From the NCBI GenBank assembly GCA_002337925.1, contig DDHB01000014.1:745-25664 (forward strand): DNA of 24,920 nt, given 5' to 3'. The DNA is from Sporomusaceae bacterium UBA1887 (GTDB lineage: Bacteria; Bacillota; Negativicutes; Sporomusales; DSM-15969). Below, piece after piece: positions 14,902 to 21,652 of the stretch. The number at the start of each line of letters is the position of its first letter. The stretch's first letter is position 1. The notes under the pieces are model-generated. The model ran no database searches. It had not been told where the DNA came from and saw nothing but the letters and a program-made list of their open reading frames with translations. The position numbers and the translations under genes are program-made.

Positions 14902-15819
14902 TTATTTCAGTAATCCCATCTCCAGCAAAACCTGACGAACCTTATCGCGCTCCTCATTAGTCATTGGCCCTACCGGATCCATGCACGGTCCTGCTTCAAT
15001 CCCTAATTGTTCAAGTGCCTCTTTAATAACAGCCGGGAAAGTACCTATTGTGAAAGCAAGACGCAAGGGCGCTAAAGTAAGCTGGGCTTCAAGAGCCCCC
15101 TTAAGATCACCAGCCATATATTTGTCATAAATATCAGCACACAGCCTGGGTGCCACATTACCACAAGATGCTATAGAGCCTGCTGCACCATAGCAAAGTG
15201 CTCCGTAGATAAGCGTATCCCGTCCAACAAGTACGGAAAAATCATCTCTCTCTTTGGTTAAACGAATATATTCAGCCGTTAATGTTAAATCTCCACTAGA
15301 GTCTTTAATACTGACGATATTCGAAATCTCAGCCAGTTTGGCTACTGTCGGCGCCGTCAGATTAACTCCGGTCTTGGGGGGATTATTATAAAGTACAATT
15401 GGCAAGGAAGTACTGGCAGCAATACTTTTAAAATGTCCAATCAGCTGATCCTGGTTTGGCGTGATAAACATCGGCGTCAGCACGGAGACGGCATCTACAC
15501 CGCATGTTTCCGCCATTTGCGTAAGCAGGACACTTTCACGGGTTGTAATACCGTTTGTTCCTGCATAAACCGGTACCCTTCCTTTGGTTTCATCCATTGT
15601 AACCTGAAATATTTCCCGCTTTTCTTCAGCAGACAATCCATAAAACTCACCGGTAGTACCTACAACAAATAATCCATGACTACCACCATCAATTAAATAA
15701 TTAATCAACTTTCTCATGGCTTTTTCATTGAACTTTCCCTCTCCGGTTAGAGGCGTAATTACTGCCGGAATTATGCCATAAGGCTTAAAACCGTTCTTTT
15801 TACCTGTAGCTGTTTTCAA
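14902..15819 (-). CDS. DapA/NanA-superfamily lyase, candidate 5-keto-4-deoxyglucarate aldolase or dehydratase
   Basis: 305 residues, (beta/alpha)8 barrel of the class I Schiff-base lyases. Seen: GTTGEF at 54-59 with the Thr pair, Tyr144 in YNNPPKTG, and the Schiff-base Lys172 in VSIKDSSGD. The superfamily includes dihydrodipicolinate synthase, N-acetylneuraminate lyase, KDG aldolase and KdgD. Its position with aldarate dehydratases, transporter and GarR argues against lysine synthesis. It may be KdgD (giving 2-oxoglutarate semialdehyde) or, since garR is present and no semialdehyde dehydrogenase is, an aldolase giving pyruvate and tartronate semialdehyde. I chose the TTG at 15819 because AAAAAGGAGA stands nine bases upstream. 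The ATG at 15840 has no ribosome site and lies at the probable transcription start. First structural gene of the operon. Confidence 0.85.
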   Translation of the reverse strand: MKTATGKKNGFKPYGIIPAVITPLTGEGKFNEKAMRKLINYLIDGGSHGLFVVGTTGEFYGLSAEEKREIFQVTMDETKGRVPVYAGTNGITTRESVLLTQMAETCGVDAVSVLTPMFITPNQDQLIGHFKSIAASTSLPIVLYNNPPKTGVNLTAPTVAKLAEISNIVSIKDSSGDLTLTAEYIRLTKERDDFSVLVGRDTLIYGALCYGAAGSIASCGNVAPRLCADIYDKYMAGDLKGALEAQLTLAPLRLAFTIGTFPAVIKEALEQLGIEAGPCMDPVGPMTNEERDKVRQVLLEMGLLK

Positions 15820-15845
15820 AGCATCTTTCTCCTTTTTCATTTTTT

Positions 15846-15873
15846 ATTATATTATTTCATATATTGAAATAAT
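15846..15873 (-). promoter_or_regulatory. Aldarate operon promoter with IclR-type operator candidate
   Basis: A -10 box TATAAT on the minus strand (15851-15846) is overlapped upstream by a perfect 9-bp inverted repeat with a 5-base centre (ATTATTTCA-TATAT-TGAAATAAT, 15851-15873). The -35 is poor, which fits an activator-dependent or repressed promoter. The core TTTCATATATTGAAA shares 12 of 15 positions with a box upstream of the iclR gene (16810-16824). Confidence 0.5.
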
Positions 15874-15962
15874 ATTTTATATATTGCATGATATTCTTTA
15901 ATATTTAAAATATTCCTTCATGTTTATATTTTTTATTTTATTATTCTGATAATTATTGAGCA

Positions 15963-16011
15963 AAACTAAAAAGGACTTGACCAAATTAAAAGGTCAAGTC
16001 CTTTTTAGTTT
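15963..16011. terminator. Hairpin terminator after the iclR gene
   Basis: Perfect 20-bp stem (AAACTAAAAAGGACTTGACC and complement) with a 9-base loop, 18 bases beyond the iclR stop. The stem's outer T run and following TTTT on the minus strand fit intrinsic termination. It separates iclR transcription from the operon promoter. Confidence 0.9.
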
Positions 16012-16029
16012 ACATGTTATATTTTCTCT

Positions 16030-16794
16030 TTAAAAAGTACCATTACTTGAGCCTAACCGCGTTGATAGACGATTAGCACATTCCAATAAAAAAGGAATCA
16101 TTTCCTTAAGCTCTTCTACACTATGATGACTTGTTGGCCCGGAAATACTAATACCAGCTACAATTTCCTCCGCCGGACCATATACAGGCACTGCAATGCA
16201 ATTTACGCCATTTGCCCATTCTTCAAGATCCAGTGCATAGCCCTGCAGTCTGACATTCTCAAGCTCTTTATCATACTCGGCAGCGCTTGTAATCGTATTA
16301 AGAGTATAACGGCGGACACCACGTTTAAAAATATCCTGCACTTTTTCCGGCTGCCTGCTGATTAAAACCTTTCCTAATGCCGTACAATAAATAGGCCTTC
16401 TCATGCCAATATGAAAATACCCGTACATACAGTAAGGCGTCTCAGCACGAGCGACATACACTACTTCATTTTCATCAAGCACAGCAAGATTAACATTGAC
16501 TTTTAAATTCGTTGATAATTCTTCAATAAACGGAAGGCAAACCTGCCTGATAGTCATAGAATTAATGACTATTCCCTGGTATTTAAGAAAAGCTCTGCCC
16601 AAAGAGTAAATACTGTCATTTTGCTCAATGAGATTAAATTCTTTCATTGTCGTAAGAAGACGATAAGCCGTAGGTTGGTTAATTCCCGTTAAACTACTGA
16701 TATCTTTTAAACGCAGCCGGGGTTTTTCATTTGAAAAACAATTTATGATAGTTATTGCCTTAACAATACTATTATTCAATAGCTCTTTATTCAT
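16030..16794 (-). CDS. IclR family transcriptional regulator
   Basis: 254 residues. N-terminal winged helix at about 8-65 with LRLKDISSLTGINQPTAYRL (28-46), then the IclR effector domain at about 75-248, including YCTALGKVLIS (136-146), LEEWANGVNCIAVPVYG and ISISGPTSHHS. IclR proteins sense small organic acids and act as repressors or activators. AAGGTGA is six bases before the ATG at 16794. The gene is just upstream of the aldarate operon on the same strand but has its own terminator, so it is transcribed separately. A box like the one in the operon promoter lies within its own upstream region, which suggests it controls both (inference). The effector is presumably an aldarate or its keto-deoxy product. 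Confidence 0.93.
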   Translation of the reverse strand: MNKELLNNSIVKAITIINCFSNEKPRLRLKDISSLTGINQPTAYRLLTTMKEFNLIEQNDSIYSLGRAFLKYQGIVINSMTIRQVCLPFIEELSTNLKVNVNLAVLDENEVVYVARAETPYCMYGYFHIGMRRPIYCTALGKVLISRQPEKVQDIFKRGVRRYTLNTITSAAEYDKELENVRLQGYALDLEEWANGVNCIAVPVYGPAEEIVAGISISGPTSHHSVEELKEMIPFLLECANRLSTRLGSSNGTF

Positions 16795-16807
16795 AAATTA
16801 TCACCTT

Positions 16808-16861
16808 AATTTTACATAGTGAAATTTTATTTTTAATTATAGATTATTGCTATGTAAAATT
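16808..16861. promoter_or_regulatory. Inverted repeat upstream of iclR, candidate operator
   Basis: Perfect 12-bp arms AATTTTACATAG (16808-16819) and CTATGTAAAATT (16850-16861), 30 bases apart. The first arm overlaps TTTTACATAGTGAAA (16810-16824), similar to the operon-promoter palindrome. Placed 14-67 bases before the iclR start, it suits autoregulation. Confidence 0.5.
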
Positions 16862-16867
16862 CAACCT

Positions 16868-17080
16868 CTAATCCTGCTCTTCTTTTCCCTCTGTTCTGAT
16901 AGGGTGTACTACCGACACTTCTTCCCTTATACCGTCAATTGCATCAGGATAGACGCTATACTCCCGAATACGATTGGAGGAGTAAGACTTTCTTAATTTA
17001 CTACAAATTCGTCTTTTTATATGATTTATGCGTAATTTTACACGACGGCAGCTTCTTCCATCATTTTTTAGAAATGACAT
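16868..17080 (-). CDS. Small ORF of doubtful status, 70 residues
   Basis: An open frame starting two bases after the drug-exporter stop. The N-terminal half is very basic (RSCRRVKLRINHIKRRICSK) and the C-terminal half acidic. I recognise no family and see no good ribosome site before its ATG (GGCGGAAATAAGTAACT). It may be a real small protein translated by coupling to the exporter, or chance. No function can be given. Confidence 0.25.
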   Translation of the reverse strand: MSFLKNDGRSCRRVKLRINHIKRRICSKLRKSYSSNRIREYSVYPDAIDGIREEVSVVHPIRTEGKEEQD

Positions 17081-17082
17081 AG

Positions 17083-18492
17083 TTACTTATTTCCGCCTTT
17101 AACTGTTTCTTTTTCCTTGACTCTCATTCCCAAAGCGGTTATTACGCCGAAGCTTGCAAAGATCATGGCCAGAATATATACATCATGGAATGATTCAGTC
17201 ATCACAATTTGCTGCATACCTGGCAAAGACAGATCACTTCCTACACTATGATAGCTGATTCTATTTTGCAGATATACACCAAAAATCGTCGATCCAACTA
17301 CACCACCTAAAAAGCGCATCATATTAAAAATACCCGAAGCGACTCCTGTTTGCTCGCGGGATACCAGATTAATTACACTCGTCGACAGCGGAGTGCCCGA
17401 TATACCAAGGCCGATGCCAGTCGTCACCAGAGCGGCTGCCAATATTAGATACCGGCTCTCAAACTTTAGTGTTGAAAATATACCTAAACCAACTACTAAT
17501 ACGATCATGCCTTTAAAGGCATAGTTTTGCCTCTTCTTTTCTGTCGATACATTTCCCATCAAAGGGGCCATAACCATCATCGCCAGTGACATTGGCAGAA
17601 TAAGTATCCCCGAATAGGTAGGCGAAAAATCATGCACCTTTTGTAAATACATCGGAATAAGCAGCAAGCCGCCAAACATGGCCATACTCTGAATAAAGCT
17701 TGTCGTAATAGTAGCTGAAAAAGGGATATTGCGAAAAAGCTCAATTGACACAAGAGGATATTTTTGTTTTTTCTCCCACCATATGAAGAAAACTAAAAAA
17801 CATAAGAATACCCCCAGAAGCAGCAAAATCTGACTAAAATAAAGACTAATTTCCTTCATCAATGTAATTGCCAGCATGAGGGATACCATAGATACAATTA
17901 AGAACACAGCGCCAAGTTTATCAAATTCCGGTTTTTCATCAACAGTTTTTATGACAGGAATGTATTTTATCCCTAGTAAAATTACAGCTACTGCAAACGG
18001 CACATTGACATAAAATATACTATGCCAGCCCACGTGTTCTGTCAGCACGCCGCCTAGCGTCGGCCCAATCAGCGAACCTGTTGATGATATCATTCCCCAC
18101 CAGCCTAATACTTTGGCCCTCATCGTTACATCAAACGGGCTGGTAATCAGGACCATTGCATTTGGCATAATCGCCGCCGCACCAATTGCCTGAACGGCTC
18201 GAAAAGCTAGCAGTTGCCAAAAACCTGCTGCCAGCGAACACAGCAAGGAGCCAATTGAGAAGATTAATACACCAATTAGAAATATTCTTTTCTGCCCATA
18301 TATATCTCCAAGCCGTCCAAAAACCGGCATTGCTACCGCATATGGCAGCATATAGCCCGAGTAAAGCCAGGTAGAATACTGAAAATCCACGCCAAATTCA
18401 TTCATAATGGTCGGTAATGCTACATTGACCATGCCTGAGTTTAAAATGGAAAAAAAACTGGCCGTAAAAACAATCCCAATAATTAATTTCAT
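17083..18492 (-). CDS. MFS multidrug efflux transporter, DHA2 (EmrB/QacA) type
   Basis: 469 residues with about 14 hydrophobic segments. Seen: ILNSGMVNVALPTIMNEFG in helix 1 with the loop after it, WLYSGYMLPYAVAMPVFGRLGDIYGQKR with motif A, FRAVQAIGAAAIMPNAMVLI (motif B and following) and GPTLGGVLTEHVGWHSIFYVNVP (motif C region of antiporters). These define drug:proton antiporters of the DHA2 group. GGGAG lies six bases before the ATG. The gene has an 88-base upstream region holding a spaced inverted repeat at 18506-18560 that could bind a regulator. No TetR/MarR gene is adjacent. Substrate unknown. Confidence 0.9.
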   Translation of the reverse strand: MKLIIGIVFTASFFSILNSGMVNVALPTIMNEFGVDFQYSTWLYSGYMLPYAVAMPVFGRLGDIYGQKRIFLIGVLIFSIGSLLCSLAAGFWQLLAFRAVQAIGAAAIMPNAMVLITSPFDVTMRAKVLGWWGMISSTGSLIGPTLGGVLTEHVGWHSIFYVNVPFAVAVILLGIKYIPVIKTVDEKPEFDKLGAVFLIVSMVSLMLAITLMKEISLYFSQILLLLGVFLCFLVFFIWWEKKQKYPLVSIELFRNIPFSATITTSFIQSMAMFGGLLLIPMYLQKVHDFSPTYSGILILPMSLAMMVMAPLMGNVSTEKKRQNYAFKGMIVLVVGLGIFSTLKFESRYLILAAALVTTGIGLGISGTPLSTSVINLVSREQTGVASGIFNMMRFLGGVVGSTIFGVYLQNRISYHSVGSDLSLPGMQQIVMTESFHDVYILAMIFASFGVITALGMRVKEKETVKGGNK

Positions 18493-18505
18493 TCTGATCT
18501 CCCAG

Positions 18506-18560
18506 TAACGTATTCACTTCTTCTATTAAGGTTTTGCTTTACCTCAAATTCTATACGTTA
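18506..18560. repeat. Spaced inverted repeat upstream of the exporter gene
   Basis: TAACGTAT (18506-18513) and ATACGTTA (18553-18560), perfect 8-bp arms 39 bases apart. They lie between the exporter gene and the spoVB-like gene, 14-68 bases before the exporter ATG. It might be a pair of regulator half-sites; it could also be chance. Confidence 0.25.
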
Positions 18561-18580
18561 AGGGATTTATGTTTTGTTGG

Positions 18581-20206
18581 CTATGACGATCGTTTTAAAA
18601 GACCGCATAATAAAAGCATTTTGACTAAATTTTTTCCGAAAAATGGTATCCTAAGAATATCCTGCTCAGTTAGTTCTCCTACCAATAATAAAATCACACC
18701 GTAAATCAAAATAGCTATACTAATATCGGCGCAAATTGCCAGCAGAGCACTCATATGCTGAATCAAATATTCATTTGCTGCATAGAGCGTAATTCCCATT
18801 ACAGCAGTCGCAGCAACAATTTTTACTAGGCTGGTGATTGTAATAGAAAATTGACTATACCGGTAAACGAAGTATAAATTAAGCATTGCTGCCACGCCAA
18901 AATCTGCATTTGTAGCCCAGCCTGCCCCTAAAATGCCGAGAGAAGGAATCGCTACCAGATTCCAATTTAATGCCACTTTCACAATTGCAGCAATTCCCAT
19001 GTTAATAAGCGGCAATGCCGTATATCCCATTCCCTGTAATATACCGGTAGTTACTTGATGAAGTCCCAGCATATATACACCGACTGCTACAACCTCAATG
19101 ACTGCACCTGCCTGCGGAGCATGGTAGACGGCAGTGGCAAGCGGCGTAGCTACAATTGCCAGGCCGGCTGCAGCCGGTATAGTTACTAAATTCGTCAACC
19201 GGATAGCAGAGCCTATTTTTTGTTTGATCATTTGTTTATTTTCGGACGTTCCTGCTGTTGCCATAGCAGGAACCAAAGCTGTTGCTAAAGCGGCCGTAAT
19301 GAGAGTGGCAAGATTAACAAGAGGTACTGCCATACCGGTTAAATAACCAAAATGCTCTGTGGCTTCCTTTACCGTATATCCTGCCTCTTCCAGCCGAAGC
19401 GGTACAATAAAGAGATCCAGGTTAGAAACCAAAGGCAGCATAAGACTTGACAACGATACCGGCAATGCCAGATACACCATACGGCGAATCAGACTGGAAT
19501 TACCCTCCAAAGGTTTCCTATTTTTGATTAGCTTATCAACAGGCACGCTGCGTTGCAGCCGGACATAATAATAAATCAGCACAAGCAGCCCTGCAGCAGC
19601 TCCAAATCCCGCTCCCAGACTTGCACCACCTGCCGCATATTCAATTCCTTTAGGCAGTAATAATGCAGCAAACAATACCATTGTTGCCACACGGAATATT
19701 TGTTCCACAATTTGTGATACCGCCGTCGGTGTCATCATCTGCCAGCCCTGTAAATACCCTCGGAAGCTTGATAATAATGTGACAAGGAAAATGGCCGGTG
19801 CAAGTGCAAGAATAGCCGGATAAGCCCTGGCGTCCCTTATAATTCCCTCTTCGATCAGCCAGCCAGCTCCGAAATAGACTGCTATACTTAGTACTAATCC
19901 TGATAATGTCAATAATGCCAGCGAAGCTGTAAATACACGGTTAGCTCCCCGGTAATCCTGCAAAGCAATTTTTTCAGCTGTAATAATAGAAATTGCCACC
20001 GGTATGCCGGCTGAAGATAAACTCAACGCAAGCAAATAAATGGGAAAGGCCATTTGATATAAGCCAATCCCTTCTCCTCCCAATACACGGGAAAGAATAA
20101 TCCAATTCAAAGAACCAATTACTTTAACAACCATTCCGGCAATGGTTAATACCAGCGTTCCTTTTAGAAAGCTGCCCGTATTATTATTATTTCTTTGATT
20201 AACCAT
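18581..20206 (-). CDS. SpoVB/MurJ-like polysaccharide flippase (MOP superfamily)
   Basis: 541 residues with about 14 membrane segments. The N-terminus reads GTLVLTIAGMVVKVIGSLNWIILSRVLGGEGIGLYQMAFPIY, as in SpoVB-type members of the polysaccharide-transport family; SSFRGYLQGWQMMTP and SQIVEQIFRV follow at about 140-170. In Bacillus SpoVB is needed for spore cortex and is related to lipid II flippases. In other Firmicutes this family also includes exporters of other polysaccharide units, so the exact cargo is open. GGTGG stands just before the ATG. It follows the DedA gene by 47 bases and lies close to cwlD, another cortex gene on the other strand, which mildly supports a sporulation role. Confidence 0.88.
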   Translation of the reverse strand: MVNQRNNNNTGSFLKGTLVLTIAGMVVKVIGSLNWIILSRVLGGEGIGLYQMAFPIYLLALSLSSAGIPVAISIITAEKIALQDYRGANRVFTASLALLTLSGLVLSIAVYFGAGWLIEEGIIRDARAYPAILALAPAIFLVTLLSSFRGYLQGWQMMTPTAVSQIVEQIFRVATMVLFAALLLPKGIEYAAGGASLGAGFGAAAGLLVLIYYYVRLQRSVPVDKLIKNRKPLEGNSSLIRRMVYLALPVSLSSLMLPLVSNLDLFIVPLRLEEAGYTVKEATEHFGYLTGMAVPLVNLATLITAALATALVPAMATAGTSENKQMIKQKIGSAIRLTNLVTIPAAAGLAIVATPLATAVYHAPQAGAVIEVVAVGVYMLGLHQVTTGILQGMGYTALPLINMGIAAIVKVALNWNLVAIPSLGILGAGWATNADFGVAAMLNLYFVYRYSQFSITITSLVKIVAATAVMGITLYAANEYLIQHMSALLAICADISIAILIYGVILLLVGELTEQDILRIPFFGKNLVKMLLLCGLLKRSS

Positions 20207-20253
20207 AAACCACCGCTACTCATCCCTTCACATAAATACTACATTACGGATTA

Positions 20254-20856
20254 TCAGGAATTAGTCTGGTTATATCTTTTTCGATAGTAATAAAGAAAGA
20301 CTCCTATAAGGCAGATAAGTACAATGAGTCCCGCTCTGTGACCAATTGTATTGACTAGCTGCCAATTCTCACCGAGTAATTGGCCGGCATAAAGTAAACC
20401 TATTGTCCAGGGTATGGACCCCAATACCGTATAAATAATAAACCGACTAAAGTTAACACCGGCAAAGCCTGCTGGTAAAGAAATAAATGTCCTCACTACC
20501 GGCAGCAGACGACTAAAAAAAACTGCTCTTAACCCATATTTGTCAAACCAATTTTGTGCAAGGCTTACATGGCTGGCAGATAATAATATATATTTCCCGT
20601 AAGCCGAAACAAAAGGCTGTCCACCCCAAAAACCAACCAAATAAGCAATAACAGAGCCAATTAACCCCCCGGCAACACCGGCAACAGCCGCTGTTGTAAA
20701 ATCTAGCTTTCCAAGATAGACCATATAACCCGCAAAACCAAATATGATTTCACTTGGTACCGGAATACAGGCACTTTCTAAGGCCATACCAATACAAATA
20801 GCTAAATAGCCCCACTGCTCAATATAATCAACAATTATTTGAAAGAATTGCTCCAA
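20254..20856 (-). CDS. DedA family membrane protein
   Basis: 200 residues, SNARE-associated/DedA/VTT fold. Seen: Glu27 in MALESACIPVPSE with Glu36 (conserved acid positions), GSVIAYLVGFWGG, and the signature FFSRLLPVVRTFISLPAG at 113-130 with Arg116 and Arg122. DedA proteins help recycle lipid carriers (undecaprenyl phosphate or phosphatidylethanolamine flipping) and affect membrane energetics. Start: TTG at 20856 has GGAGG eight bases before it. Another TTG at 20880, eight codons earlier, lies upstream of that ribosome site. The divergent cwlD gene begins 74 bases away, so their promoters share a short region with a palindrome. Confidence 0.9.
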   Translation of the reverse strand: MEQFFQIIVDYIEQWGYLAICIGMALESACIPVPSEIIFGFAGYMVYLGKLDFTTAAVAGVAGGLIGSVIAYLVGFWGGQPFVSAYGKYILLSASHVSLAQNWFDKYGLRAVFFSRLLPVVRTFISLPAGFAGVNFSRFIIYTVLGSIPWTIGLLYAGQLLGENWQLVNTIGHRAGLIVLICLIGVFLYYYRKRYNQTNS

Positions 20857-20890
20857 GGTAGCAGCCTCCAAGAAATTCAATAGTTATCTT

Positions 20891-20928
20891 AGTACACCAT
20901 GCATATATTTATCTATGCGAGGTGTACT
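20891..20928. promoter_or_regulatory. Palindrome covering the cwlD ribosome site
   Basis: Arms AGTACACCATGCATA (20891-20905) and TATGCGAGGTGTACT (20914-20928) pair at 13 of 15 positions around an 8-base loop. The 3' arm contains GAGGTG, the ribosome site of cwlD. It may be an operator shared by dedA and cwlD, or, if transcribed from upstream, an RNA hairpin that hides the ribosome site. Confidence 0.45.
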
Positions 20929-20930
20929 AT

Positions 20931-21608
20931 ATGCGAATGATTTACATCGGAAGACGTTATTTTAGTTTCTTTTTAGTACCGGTTGTCCTCTTAGCAAACT
21001 TATTATTTGCAAATGAATCATCTCCACAGCTGGCAGATAAAGTTATTATTGTTGATGCCGGTCATGGTGGAGTTGATACAGGAGCAAACCGACCTGGTAT
21101 TGTGGAAAAGGATATCAATCTTGCAGTAGCCTTACAACTAAAAACGATATTAAATCACAACGGCGCCAAGGTCATTCTATCACGCCAAACAGATATTGAG
21201 CTAAGCACAGAATGTGACGATGAAAAAGTAAAGGGACGCTACCATCGTGATTTGGCTGCCCGCGTTGAACTAGCGGAAGAATCGGATGCCGATATTTTTA
21301 TCAGTATTCATGCGAATGCGGTTGGCAATGCCAAACGACACGGGGCTGAAGTATTCTATTATGCTAAATCGGAACAGGGAAAGCTCTTGGCAAATGCTAT
21401 TCAAACCGAGCTTCATACTATCACACATACACCTGAGGCAGCTAATCCCGGTAATTACTTTGTATTGCGACGTAATAAAATACCGGCTGCACTGATTGAA
21501 ATCGGCTATATTACTAATCCGGATGAGCGACGGTTATTACAGACCGAAGCTTATCAACATAAACTTGCAGAAACCATTGCCTTAGGTATTTGTAAATATT
21601 ATCAGTAA
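20931..21608 (+). CDS. cwlD: N-acetylmuramoyl-L-alanine amidase, CwlD-like (spore cortex)
   Basis: 225 residues. An N-terminal membrane or signal segment (about 10-28) is followed by an Amidase_3 domain at 37-224. Zinc ligands and catalytic acid are visible: His45 (DAGHGG), Glu59 (VEKDINL), His127 (ISIHANA) and Glu190 (ALIEIGYI). The insert KGRYHRDLAARVELAEESDADIF resembles the KGYSRRKAEDLRQRVKL region of Bacillus CwlD. CwlD removes the peptide side chain so that muramic delta-lactam can form in the spore cortex, the mark recognised at germination. The ATG at 20931 has GAGGTG six bases before it; a GTG at 20922 overlaps that site. A sequence CATATATT near 20902 could be a sporulation-sigma -10, but I see no clear -35. 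Confidence 0.88.
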   Translation: MRMIYIGRRYFSFFLVPVVLLANLLFANESSPQLADKVIIVDAGHGGVDTGANRPGIVEKDINLAVALQLKTILNHNGAKVILSRQTDIELSTECDDEKVKGRYHRDLAARVELAEESDADIFISIHANAVGNAKRHGAEVFYYAKSEQGKLLANAIQTELHTITHTPEAANPGNYFVLRRNKIPAALIEIGYITNPDERRLLQTEAYQHKLAETIALGICKYYQ

Positions 21609-21611
21609 CAA

Positions 21612-21642
21612 AAATGATGGCACTACAAAAGTGCCACCATTT
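21612..21642. terminator. Bidirectional terminator between cwlD and gyrB
   Basis: Arms AAATGATGGCACT and AGTGCCACCATTT pair with one mismatch around a 5-base loop, in the 44 bases separating the two convergent stops. Confidence 0.75.
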
Positions 21643-21652
21643 CTATATATAA

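Noticed and set aside
14902..15819. Annotation of the DapA-like enzyme as dihydrodipicolinate synthase for lysine synthesis.
   Set aside because: It sits within an aldarate operon with transporter, dehydratases and GarR, and superfamily residues alone do not define lysine biosynthesis.
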